Source: Corallincola sp. (GTDB lineage: Bacteria; Pseudomonadota; Gammaproteobacteria; Enterobacterales; Neiellaceae). From it: a stretch of DNA of 5,187 nucleotides. The notes beneath the pieces were generated by a model. That model was not told the DNA's origin, did no database searches, and was given only the letters and a program-made list of their open reading frames with translations. The translations under genes and the position numbers were made by a program. Shown here piece by piece: positions 1 through 5,187 of this stretch. The stretch lies in the NCBI GenBank assembly GCA_017998495.1, contig JAGOCY010000144.1, positions 1-5,187 on the forward strand, in the 5' to 3' direction. Numbering within the stretch: position 1 is the stretch's first letter; the number at the start of each line of letters is the position of its first letter.

Positions 1-7
1 CTGATTC

Positions 8-16
8 TGGTATAGC
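8..16 (+). promoter_or_regulatory. possible extended -10 element for dksA
   Basis: The bases TGGTATAGC read as a TGn extension followed by TATAGC, a 4/6 match to TATAAT. This would place a transcript start near base 23, leaving a leader of roughly 40 bases before dksA. The -35 region would lie outside the window, so the call rests on one short motif. It is weak but sensibly placed. Confidence 0.3.
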
Positions 17-20
17 TAGC

Positions 21-38
21 GGCCGATTTTTCGGGGCC
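21..38 (+). other. small inverted repeat in the dksA leader
   Basis: CCGA (23-26) and TCGG (31-34) can pair around a TTTT loop. GG (21-22) can pair with CC (37-38) across a two-base bulge. No T run follows, so it is not an intrinsic terminator for the upstream region. If transcription starts near base 23 it would sit at the extreme 5' end of the dksA mRNA. It may be chance pairing in GC-rich DNA. Confidence 0.25.
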
Positions 39-48
39 ATCAGGTAGT

Positions 49-53
49 GGGAG
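49..53 (+). promoter_or_regulatory. ribosome binding site of dksA
   Basis: GGGAG lies 7 bases before the ATG at 61. The good match and spacing support that start over the internal ATG at 145. Confidence 0.7.
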
Positions 54-60
54 AACCGCC

Positions 61-507
61 ATGCCGCAGGGCAAAGTAGGTCAATTGAGTATTCTGGCGC
101 TGGCTGGCGTCGAGCCCTACACGGCAAAGCCGGATGAGGAGTACATGAGTGCCCCTCAACGCATCCATTTCCGCAAAATCCTCGAAGCCTGGCGCAGCCA
201 GCTGCGTGAAGAGGTGGACCGGACCATGGATCACATGAAGGACGAAGCCGCCAACTTCCCCGATCCAGTGGATCGCGCCGCCCAGGAGGAGGAGTTCAGC
301 CTCGAACTGCGCGCCCGTGATCGCGAGCGTAAGCTGATCAAAAAGATCGAGAAGACGCTGGTGAAGCTGGAAGAGGGTGATTTCGGTTACTGCGACGAGT
401 GTGGTGTCGAGATCGGCATTCGCCGCCTCGAAGCCCGCCCGACCGCTGACCTCTGTATCGACTGCAAGAGTCTGGCAGAGATCAAGGAAAAGCAGCTGGC
501 CGGCTGA
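61..507 (+). CDS. dksA: RNA polymerase-binding transcription factor DksA
   Basis: DksA binds in the secondary channel of RNA polymerase and works with ppGpp to repress rRNA promoters and activate amino-acid biosynthesis promoters. The 148-residue product is close to the 151 of E. coli and closely similar along its length as I recall that sequence. It opens with the family motif [12 protein letters not shown] (residues 9-20), followed by a long coiled coil. The coiled-coil tip DPVDRA carries the two functional acidic residues D68 and D71, with A73. A four-cysteine zinc finger (C111, C114, C132, C135) lies in the C-terminal globular part, and the protein ends in the usual EKQLAG. The ATG at 61 is supported by a GGGAG site and by the conserved N-terminus. 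The four cysteines mark this as the canonical zinc-containing paralogue, not a cysteine-poor DksA2. A hairpin follows the stop and separates it from gluQ. Confidence 0.97.
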   Translation: MPQGKVGQLSILALAGVEPYTAKPDEEYMSAPQRIHFRKILEAWRSQLREEVDRTMDHMKDEAANFPDPVDRAAQEEEFSLELRARDRERKLIKKIEKTLVKLEEGDFGYCDECGVEIGIRRLEARPTADLCIDCKSLAEIKEKQLAG

Positions 508-517
508 CCATCACAGA

Positions 518-548
518 CGCGGGAGGCTTGGCCTCCCGCGCTGCTTTT
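518..548 (+). terminator. intrinsic terminator/attenuator between dksA and gluQ
   Basis: A perfect 10-bp stem, CGCGGGAGGC (518-527) with GCCTCCCGCG (531-540), closes a TTG loop. CTGCTTTT follows, so the U tract is short and interrupted. The stem starts 11 bases after the dksA stop and ends 28 bases before the gluQ ATG. No clear promoter is visible between the two, so gluQ probably depends on readthrough. In Shigella flexneri gluQ expression is reported to be linked to dksA and limited by such a terminator, which matches this layout. Confidence 0.85.
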
Positions 549-568
549 AACCCCCTTGAGCCCACCTC

Positions 569-1468
569 ATGCCGTGGTCCCAACTGCTGTACCCGCCGGT
601 CCGCTATCGCGGCCGCTTTGCCCCCAGTCCGTCGGGGCCACTCCACTTTGGTTCACTGATTGCCGCCCTTGGCAGCTGGCTGGATGCACGCAGCCACGGC
701 GGTGAATGGCTGGTGCGCATCGAAGACATAGATCCGCCACGCCAGCAGCCGGGGGCCGACCGCCTGATCCTGCAGCAGCTGGAGGCCCATGGCCTGACCT
801 GGGATCGTCAGCCGCTGTACCAGAGCCAGCGCAGCGCGGCCTACCAGCAGCTGCTCGACCAGCTGCAGCAGCAGGGGTTGCTCTATGTCTGCCGCTGTCG
901 CCGCAACCAGATCAAGGCGCAGGGCGGCCATCAGGGCGCCGCCTGCCGCGCCCTGGCCAACCCGCTGCCGGGCGCCCTGCGCTTTGCCAATCTCAACCCG
1001 GTGGAGCGGTTTGATGATCTGCTGCTGGGGCCGATTCCGGTCGCGCCAGCACAGGCCAGCGAGGACATGGTGGTCAAGCGCAGCGACGGGCTGTGGGGCT
1101 ACCCGCTGGCGGTGGTGGCCGATGATCTGGCCCAGGGCATCAGCCATGTGGTGCGCGGCGCCGATCTGGTGGAGGCCACGGCCAGCCAGCTGGCGCTGAT
1201 CGGCGCCCTGGGGGCACAACCGCCGGCCTATGGCCATCTGCCGCTGGCGGTTGTGGCGCCGGGTCTCAAACTGTCGAAACAGAACCACGCACCGGCCATC
1301 GAAGCCGCTCGGGCCAGCGCCAATCTGGACGCCGCGCTCTGCTTTCTCGGGCTGCCGCCACCCCCATCGCTGACCGGCGCCCCGGTCACCGAGCTGCTGG
1401 CCTGGGCCGTCAGCCACTACCAGCGCGCCCGCCTGCCGGCTGTGCGCGAGCTGCCATTGGCTCACTAA
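569..1468 (+). CDS. gluQ: glutamyl-Q tRNA(Asp) synthetase
   Basis: GluQ is a paralogue of the glutamyl-tRNA synthetase catalytic domain that lacks the anticodon-binding part. It activates glutamate and attaches it to the queuosine base at position 34 of tRNA-Asp, not to a tRNA 3' end. The 299-residue length fits the stand-alone domain. GRFAPSPSGPLHFGS (15-29) holds the class I HIGH-type signature, RIEDIDPPR (50-58) the glutamate-pocket region and KLSKQNHAP (234-242) the KMSKS-type loop. C108, C110 and C126 match three zinc ligands of the family. The usual tyrosine four residues before the last cysteine is a glutamine (Q122), with H121 beside it. The ATG at 569 has only a weak GAG at 558-560 as ribosome site. 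No other ATG, GTG or TTG lies between it and the conserved core, so the start is secure but translation may be modest. Confidence 0.95.
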   Translation: MPWSQLLYPPVRYRGRFAPSPSGPLHFGSLIAALGSWLDARSHGGEWLVRIEDIDPPRQQPGADRLILQQLEAHGLTWDRQPLYQSQRSAAYQQLLDQLQQQGLLYVCRCRRNQIKAQGGHQGAACRALANPLPGALRFANLNPVERFDDLLLGPIPVAPAQASEDMVVKRSDGLWGYPLAVVADDLAQGISHVVRGADLVEATASQLALIGALGAQPPAYGHLPLAVVAPGLKLSKQNHAPAIEAARASANLDAALCFLGLPPPPSLTGAPVTELLAWAVSHYQRARLPAVRELPLAH

Positions 1469-1495
1469 CCAGGCAAATTTGGCCGCTGGCCGCCG

Positions 1496-1542
1496 TTAAC
1501 CCGGTCCCGGGCCACTTGGGCGGCCCGGCGCTAATCGGTTAA
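1496..1542. repeat. nested inverted repeat in the gluQ-pcnB gap
   Basis: The inner arms CCGGGCC (1507-1513) and GGCCCGG (1522-1528) pair perfectly around an 8-base loop. Outer arms TTAACC (1496-1501) and GGTTAA (1537-1542) pair around the same centre, separated from the inner stem by unequal internal loops. No T run follows, so a classical intrinsic terminator is not supported. The structure could end gluQ transcripts weakly, stabilise their 3' ends, or act as an operator, since it overlaps the candidate pcnB promoter. Confidence 0.5.
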
Positions 1543-1545
1543 GAT
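1516..1545 (+). promoter_or_regulatory. weak sigma70-like promoter candidate for pcnB
   Basis: TTGGGC (1516-1521) and TAAGAT (1540-1545) are separated by 18 bases and match the consensus at 3/6 and 4/6 positions. This would give a leader of about 30 bases before the pcnB start. The match is poor, but it is the best pair I see in the 115-base gap, and it falls inside the nested inverted repeat. pcnB could instead be read from gluQ. Confidence 0.3.
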
Positions 1546-1566
1546 GTGCCCCAATTTGCTGTCGCA

Positions 1567-1579
1567 ACCTCCTGAGGTG
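1567..1579 (+). promoter_or_regulatory. pcnB ribosome binding site inside a small palindrome
   Basis: GAGGTG (1574-1579) is an exact 6-base match to the complement of the 16S rRNA 3' end, and leaves 4 bases before the ATT at 1584. It decides the start of pcnB, because the GTG at 1608 has no purine-rich site in front of it. The same bases form the right arm of a palindrome, ACCTC (1567-1571) with GAGGT (1574-1578). The left part, ACCTCCT, resembles the anti-SD itself. Confidence 0.65.
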
Positions 1580-1583
1580 TCCT

Positions 1584-3020
1584 ATTTTCACCCGCATTAT
1601 CGGCCTGGTGCAGCGTGTCGCCGGTCGCCAGCGTGTTCCCGTACGCAGTCGTGGTCTTGAACCTACGGTGATCGCCCGCGCCGACCACAGCATCTCGCGG
1701 GCCGATATCAGCGATAACGCCCTCAAGGTGCTCTACCGCCTCAACAAGGCGGGCTACAAGGCCTTTCTGGTCGGCGGCGGGGTGCGCGATCTGCTGCTCG
1801 GGCTGAAACCCAAGGATTTCGACATCTGTACCGACGCCACCCCGGAGCAGGTCTATGCCCTGTTCCGTAACTGCCGTCTGGTCGGTCGCCGCTTCCGGCT
1901 GGCCCATATCCTGTTTGGTCGTGATGTGGTCGAAGTGGCCACCTTCCGCGGCCACCATGCGCCGGATGAGCGCGACGGCGTCGACGACGAGGAGCAGGCA
2001 CCACCGAGTAAGGCCAGCAAGCGCCATGAATCGGGGATGATCCTGCGCGACAACGTCTACGGCACCATCGAAGAGGACGCCGAGCGCCGCGACTTCACGG
2101 TCAATGCCCTCTACTACAACATTGCCGATTTCAGCGTCTGGGAGTTTGCCGATGGCCTCTCCGATCTGCAGGCCCGCCGCCTGCGCCTGATTGGCGATCC
2201 GGCCACCCGCTACCGTGAAGATCCGGTGCGCATGCTGCGCGCCGTGCGTTTTGCCACCAAGCTCGACATGACCCTGAGCAAAGAGGCCGCCGCCCCCATC
2301 GCTGAGCTGGCGGCGCTGCTCGGCCAGATCCCGCCGGCACGCCTGTTCGAAGAGTTCCAGAAGCTGTTCATGGCCGGCCATGCCGTGGGCAACTACCGCA
2401 TGCTGCGTCAGTTCGGCCTGTTCCAGCAGCTGTTCCCCCTGCTCAACCCGGTGCTCACCAGCAAAGGCGACAGCGTCGATGAACGCTTTATCGAAGCGGC
2501 CTTCGCCAACACCGATGCCCGGGTCAAGAACGACCAGCGCATCACCCCGGCCTTCCTGTTCGCGGCCCTGCTGTGGCCGGTGCTGCAGCGCCGCATCCGC
2601 GAGCTGACCACCCAGGGCGGATTAGCCTTTGGCGATGCCCTCAATGTCGCCAGCAGTGACCTGCTCGATGATCAGCAACGCTCGGTGGCCCTGCCGCGCC
2701 GCTTCGGCACCATCGTGCGCGAGATCTGGCTGATGCAGTACCGCCTGCCCAAGCGCAGCGGGACGCGTGCCGCCAAGCTGCTGATCGACCCGCGCTTTCG
2801 TGCCGCTTATGACTTCCTGCTGCTGCGCGGGCTGGTCGAGGGGGGCGATACCGCCGCTCTGGCCGAATGGTGGACCCACTACCAGCAGACGCCGCCAGAG
2901 CAGCGTGAACAGCTGGCAGCCGAGGCCACAGACGCACCGGCACCAGCCAGCCGCAAACCGCGCCGCCGCCGTGGCGGCAAGCGCAGCAACACCAAGCGTA
3001 GCGGCGAGTCAGACGGGTGA
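1584..3020 (+). CDS. pcnB: poly(A) polymerase I, ATT start codon
   Basis: PcnB adds 3' poly(A) tails to mRNAs and regulatory RNAs, promoting their decay, and influences copy number of ColE1-type plasmids. It belongs to the tRNA nucleotidyltransferase/poly(A) polymerase superfamily. Read from ATT 1584 it has 478 residues and starts MFTR like the E. coli protein. LVGGGVRDLLLG (62-73) is the nucleotide-binding motif. KDFD (77-80) supplies the metal-binding aspartates D78 and D80. Further motifs are RRFRLAH (102-108), EEDAERRDFTVNALYYN (163-179) and TRYREDPVRMLRAVRFA. The C-terminus is a basic tail rich in Arg and Lys (about 457-474). Between the in-frame TAA at 1497 and the GTG at 1608 there is no ATG, GTG or TTG. 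The ATT has a strong ribosome site in front; GTG 1608 has none. Using GTG would give 470 residues, lose MFTRIIGL and keep all catalytic motifs. The loop at 126-150 is longer and more acidic than in E. coli. folK overlaps its end. Identity is certain; the start is well supported but inferred. Confidence 0.93.
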   Translation: MFTRIIGLVQRVAGRQRVPVRSRGLEPTVIARADHSISRADISDNALKVLYRLNKAGYKAFLVGGGVRDLLLGLKPKDFDICTDATPEQVYALFRNCRLVGRRFRLAHILFGRDVVEVATFRGHHAPDERDGVDDEEQAPPSKASKRHESGMILRDNVYGTIEEDAERRDFTVNALYYNIADFSVWEFADGLSDLQARRLRLIGDPATRYREDPVRMLRAVRFATKLDMTLSKEAAAPIAELAALLGQIPPARLFEEFQKLFMAGHAVGNYRMLRQFGLFQQLFPLLNPVLTSKGDSVDERFIEAAFANTDARVKNDQRITPAFLFAALLWPVLQRRIRELTTQGGLAFGDALNVASSDLLDDQQRSVALPRRFGTIVREIWLMQYRLPKRSGTRAAKLLIDPRFRAAYDFLLLRGLVEGGDTAALAEWWTHYQQTPPEQREQLAAEATDAPAPASRKPRRRRGGKRSNTKRSGESDG

Positions 3021-3499
3021 TCAGCGCCTACATCGGCCTGGGGGCCAACCTCGATCAGCCACTGGCCCAAGTCGAGGCGGCCGCCCAGGAGCTGGCCACC
3101 CTGCCCGGCTGCCAGCTGCTGGCGTTGTCACCACGCTACGCCAGTGCGCCGATGGGACCGCAGGACCAGCCGGATTACGTCAATGCGGTGGCCGCGCTGG
3201 CCACCAGCCTAAGCCCTTTGGCCTTGCTCGATGCGCTGCAGGCAATTGAGCAGGCCCATGGCCGCCAGCGGCTGGTGCGCTGGGGCGCCCGCACCCTGGA
3301 TCTGGATCTGCTGCTCTATGGTGAGCAGCTGATCAACGAGCCGCGGCTGACCGTACCTCATCCCGGCATGCTGGAGAGGGCCTTTGTGCTGGTGCCGCTG
3401 CTGGATGTGGCGCCGACGCTGGTACTGGCCGATGGCCGGCCGTTGGCAAGCCTCGTTGCCAGCCACCACCGTCAGGCCCTGACCCTGCTCGCTGTCTAA
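3017..3499 (+). CDS. folK: 2-amino-4-hydroxy-6-hydroxymethyldihydropteridine pyrophosphokinase
   Basis: FolK (HPPK) transfers pyrophosphate from ATP to 6-hydroxymethyl-7,8-dihydropterin, the step before dihydropteroate synthase in folate synthesis. The 160 residues match the roughly 159 of E. coli. AYIGLGANL (4-12) is the first core strand, GPQDQPDY (47-54) the pterin-site loop and [15 protein letters not shown] (88-102) the signature. Its D95 and D97 bind the two magnesium ions, and R92 is also conserved. [11 protein letters not shown] (111-121) includes H115 and R121. It starts at GTG 3017, which overlaps the pcnB stop as GTGA, so translational coupling is likely. No ATG gives a better fit, and the start places AYIGLGANL exactly where the family has it. 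It is the monofunctional form, not fused to folB or folP. Confidence 0.96.
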   Translation: MISAYIGLGANLDQPLAQVEAAAQELATLPGCQLLALSPRYASAPMGPQDQPDYVNAVAALATSLSPLALLDALQAIEQAHGRQRLVRWGARTLDLDLLLYGEQLINEPRLTVPHPGMLERAFVLVPLLDVAPTLVLADGRPLASLVASHHRQALTLLAV

Positions 3500-3500
3500 G

Positions 3501-3531
3501 TTGCCGGCCGGGGGTAGCCTTCGGGTATGCT
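3501..3531 (+). promoter_or_regulatory. weak promoter candidate for panBC
   Basis: TTGCCG (3501-3506) and TATGCT (3526-3531) each match the sigma70 consensus at 4 of 6 positions, but the 19-base spacer is longer than the preferred 17. It lies in the only gap between folK and panB and would give a leader of about 40 bases. panB may equally be read through from pcnB-folK. Confidence 0.3.
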
Positions 3532-3562
3532 GCCGCCACCACCGTCGCTGCCCAACGGCAGC
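3529..3562 (+). repeat. direct and inverted repeats in the panB leader
   Basis: GCTGCC occurs twice, at 3529-3534 and 3547-3552, and its complement GGCAGC once, at 3557-3562. The near copy gives a perfect 6-bp hairpin with a CAAC loop. The far copy can pair over 7 bp (3529-3535 with 3556-3562). The two pairings exclude each other, and both end 5 bases before AGGGAGGA. No T run follows, so it is not an ordinary terminator. Confidence 0.45.
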
Positions 3563-3565
3563 CCA

Positions 3566-3573
3566 AGGGAGGA
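3566..3573 (+). promoter_or_regulatory. ribosome binding site of panB
   Basis: AGGGAGGA contains GGAGG (3568-3572), which leaves 6 bases before ATG 3579. It selects that ATG over the in-frame TTG at 3501, which would add a 26-residue stretch unlike the family. Confidence 0.85.
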
Positions 3574-3578
3574 TCACC

Positions 3579-4370
3579 ATGAGCCGCACCACCACCGCCA
3601 CCCTGCGCCAGTACAAACAGCAGGGGCGTAAATTCGCCACCATCACCGCCTATGACGCCACCTTTGCCGCCCTGTTCGAGGCCGCCGGCATCGATGTGAT
3701 GCTGGTCGGCGACTCGCTGGGCATGGTGCTGCAGGGCCATCCGGATACCCTGCCAGTGACCGTCGAGCAGATCGCCTATCACACCCGCTGTGTGCGCGCC
3801 GGCAGCCCCAACTGCCTGTTGATCGCCGACCTGCCGTTCATGAGCTACGCCACCCCCGAGCAGGCCTTTGCCAGCAGCGCGGCGGTGATGCAGGCTGGCG
3901 CCAACATGGTCAAGCTGGAGGGTGGCCAGTGGCTGGAAGCCACCATCCGCGCCCTCACCGAGCGGGCGGTGCCGGTATGCGGTCACCTTGGCCTGACCCC
4001 GCAGTCGGTCAACATTTTCGGCGGCTACAAGGTGCAGGGGCGCGATCAGGCCGCGGCTGACACCATCTTCGACGATGCCCGCCGTCTCGAAGACGCCGGC
4101 GCCCAGCTGCTGGTGCTGGAATGCATCCCGGTGGCGCTGGCCGAGCGCATCACCCGGGCGCTGGCCATTCCGGTGATCGGTATTGGCGCCGGGGTGGTCA
4201 CCGATGGCCAGATCCTGGTGATGCACGATCTGCTCGGGCTGTCGCCACGGCTGCCCAAGTTCTCCAAGAATTTCCTGGCCAGCCATGGCGATGTCCGTGC
4301 GGCAGTGGCCGCCTATGTGGCCGAGGTGCAGGCCGGCACCTTCCCCGGCGCCGAACAGAGCTTTAACTGA
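3579..4370 (+). CDS. panB: 3-methyl-2-oxobutanoate hydroxymethyltransferase (ketopantoate hydroxymethyltransferase)
   Basis: PanB transfers a hydroxymethyl group from 5,10-methylene-tetrahydrofolate to 2-oxoisovalerate, giving ketopantoate, the first committed step to pantothenate and coenzyme A. The 263 residues compare with 264 in E. coli. It is a TIM-barrel enzyme of the PEP/pyruvate superfamily. D45 (in MLVGDSLGM), D84 (in LIADLPFM) and E114 (in VKLEGG) are the metal-site residues, and E181 (in LVLECIPV) is the catalytic glutamate. All four fall at the E. coli positions. K112, the [12 protein letters not shown] stretch (134-145) and GIGAG (201-205) are also conserved. The only length change I see is one residue lost near 221-226, before PKF. 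A strong ribosome site supports ATG 3579. panC begins 9 bases after its stop, so the two form one translational unit. Confidence 0.97.
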   Translation: MSRTTTATLRQYKQQGRKFATITAYDATFAALFEAAGIDVMLVGDSLGMVLQGHPDTLPVTVEQIAYHTRCVRAGSPNCLLIADLPFMSYATPEQAFASSAAVMQAGANMVKLEGGQWLEATIRALTERAVPVCGHLGLTPQSVNIFGGYKVQGRDQAAADTIFDDARRLEDAGAQLLVLECIPVALAERITRALAIPVIGIGAGVVTDGQILVMHDLLGLSPRLPKFSKNFLASHGDVRAAVAAYVAEVQAGTFPGAEQSFN

Positions 4371-4373
4371 GGT
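4369..4373 (+). promoter_or_regulatory. ribosome binding site of panC overlapping the panB stop
   Basis: GAGGT begins inside the panB TGA (4368-4370) and leaves 6 bases before ATG 4380. Ribosomes ending panB would clear or reach this site directly, which suggests coupled and balanced synthesis of the two enzymes. Confidence 0.7.
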
Positions 4374-4379
4374 CCAGCC

Positions 4380-5187
4380 ATGCAAACCATCAGTGCCATT
4401 GCCGATCTGCGCGCCCTGCTGCGCGCCTGGCGCCGCGACGGCCGCACCATCGGTTTTGTGCCAACCATGGGCAACCTGCATGAGGGCCATCTGACCCTGG
4501 TGCGTGAGGCACGCCGTCACGCCGACAAGGTGGTGGTGAGCATTTTCGTTAACCCCATGCAGTTCGACCGCGCCGAGGATCTGGCCCGCTACCCGCGCAC
4601 CGAGGAGCAGGATGCGGCGCTGCTGCGCGATGCCGGCGCCGATCTGCTGTTCCTGCCGACGGTCGAGACCATCTACCCACGGCCGATGGCCAGCCACACC
4701 TTTGTCGAGGTGCCCGAACTGGGCAGCATCCTTGAAGGTGCCGCCCGCCCCGGCCATTTTCGTGGGGTGGCCACCATCGTCAGCAAACTGTTCAATCTGG
4801 TGCAGCCGGATATCGCCTGCTTCGGCCAGAAGGATTACCAGCAGCTGGCGCTGCTGCGGCGCATGACCAGCGATCTAGGCTATCCGATCCAGATCATCGG
4901 CGTGCCCACGGTGCGCGCGGCCGATGGCCTGGCGCTGTCATCACGCAATGGCTACCTCACCGCCGACGAACGCCGGCAGGCGCCGCTGCTGGCCAGAGTG
5001 ATGCACCAACTGGCCGCCGCAGTGGCCGAGGCCAGCGCCGATCTGGATGCCCTTAGTGCAGCGGCCCGTGCTGAACTGGACGCCAACGGCTTTCGTACTG
5101 ATGTCATCGATATCGTCGATGCGGAAACCCTGGCGCCCCTTTCCGGTCAAAGCAGGGAGGCGGTGATCCTGATGGCCGCATGGCTGG
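4380..5187 (+). CDS. panC: pantothenate synthetase (pantoate--beta-alanine ligase), 3' end outside the window
   Basis: PanC joins pantoate and beta-alanine through a pantoyl-adenylate, using ATP, to make pantothenate. 269 codons plus one base are present without a stop. The E. coli protein has about 283 residues and the last visible ones (AVILMAAWL, 261-269) align near its end, so only about 14 residues should be missing. [10 protein letters not shown] (28-37) is the HIGH-type nucleotide-binding motif with M30, H34 and H37. [10 protein letters not shown] (53-62) contains the pantoate-binding Q61. [21 protein letters not shown] (123-143), GQKDYQQ (149-155) and ALSSRNGYL (185-193), the KMSKS equivalent, complete the active site. 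The gene looks intact up to the cut. It follows panB after 9 bases. panD, which supplies beta-alanine, is not in view. Confidence 0.96.
   Translation, partial: MQTISAIADLRALLRAWRRDGRTIGFVPTMGNLHEGHLTLVREARRHADKVVVSIFVNPMQFDRAEDLARYPRTEEQDAALLRDAGADLLFLPTVETIYPRPMASHTFVEVPELGSILEGAARPGHFRGVATIVSKLFNLVQPDIACFGQKDYQQLALLRRMTSDLGYPIQIIGVPTVRAADGLALSSRNGYLTADERRQAPLLARVMHQLAAAVAEASADLDALSAAARAELDANGFRTDVIDIVDAETLAPLSGQSREAVILMAAWL

Noticed and set aside
136..147. Internal dksA start: GAGGAG followed by ATG at 145
   Set aside because: The bases encode the conserved EEYM of DksA, so the ribosome-site look is explained by protein sequence. Spacing is only 3 bases, and the conserved [12 protein letters not shown] lies upstream.
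653..1465. Minus-strand open frame of 270 codons opposite gluQ
   Set aside because: It is also the codon-aligned mirror frame. Its composition is low-complexity Gln, Gly and Ala, reflecting the sense gene.
1539..2381. Minus-strand open frame of 280 codons opposite pcnB
   Set aside because: It is the codon-aligned mirror of pcnB, with the same explanation. No ribosome site or family motif supports it, and the sense gene is certain.
3501..3578. N-terminal extension of PanB from TTG 3501
   Set aside because: The added 26 residues match nothing in the family, and a strong AGGGAGGA site points to ATG 3579, where the E. coli-like N-terminus begins.
3333..4757. Long open frame on the minus strand (474 codons) opposite folK, panB and panC
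   Set aside because: Across panB and panC it is exactly codon-aligned with the sense genes, so it can stop only where the sense strand uses TTA, CTA or TCA, which are rare in this GC-rich DNA. The product is rich in Gly, His and Gln and has no recognisable motif.
1..5187. Mobile elements, CRISPR array, tRNA/rRNA genes, phage or defence genes
   Set aside because: The window is filled by six housekeeping genes with short gaps. No repeat array, tRNA fold, transposase motif or atypical composition was seen.

Overview
The window carries a GC-rich, densely coding stretch of a gammaproteobacterial chromosome. All genes are on the + strand, in the order dksA, gluQ, pcnB, folK, panB, panC (cut off by the window end). 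This is the same order as the Escherichia coli locus. In Pseudomonas the two-component genes cbrA and cbrB lie between gluQ and pcnB, as I recall; they are absent here, which argues against that genus. A GC-rich gammaproteobacterium with the enteric/Aeromonadales-type arrangement fits best. I cannot name a genus from sequence alone.

Layout. Bases 1-60 hold a leader with a possible extended -10 and a clear Shine-Dalgarno (SD) for dksA (61-507), the RNA polymerase secondary-channel regulator. A 10-bp GC-rich hairpin with a short T run (518-548) separates it from gluQ (569-1468), which glutamylates queuosine in tRNA-Asp. The 115-base gap 1469-1583 holds a nested inverted repeat, a weak promoter candidate and the pcnB SD. 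pcnB (poly(A) polymerase I) has no ATG, GTG or TTG start at its conserved N-terminus. It is best read from an ATT codon at 1584, the unusual start described for E. coli pcnB, so the CDS is 1584-3020. folK (3017-3499) overlaps the end of pcnB by 4 bases (GTGA). A 79-base gap with an inverted repeat and a strong SD precedes panB (3579-4370). panC (4380 to the window end) follows after 9 bases, with its SD overlapping the panB stop.

Function. dksA and gluQ link stringent-type transcription control with a tRNA modification. pcnB governs RNA polyadenylation and decay. folK makes the pterin pyrophosphate for folate. panB and panC make pantoate and then pantothenate for coenzyme A. PanB uses 5,10-methylene-tetrahydrofolate, so the folK-panB adjacency is metabolically sensible.

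No mobile element, CRISPR array, RNA gene, phage gene or novel defence-like system was seen. All recognised genes look intact apart from the edge-truncated panC. The main points of interest are translational and leader features: the ATT start of pcnB, an SD-masking palindrome beside it, the dksA-gluQ attenuator and the panB leader repeats.
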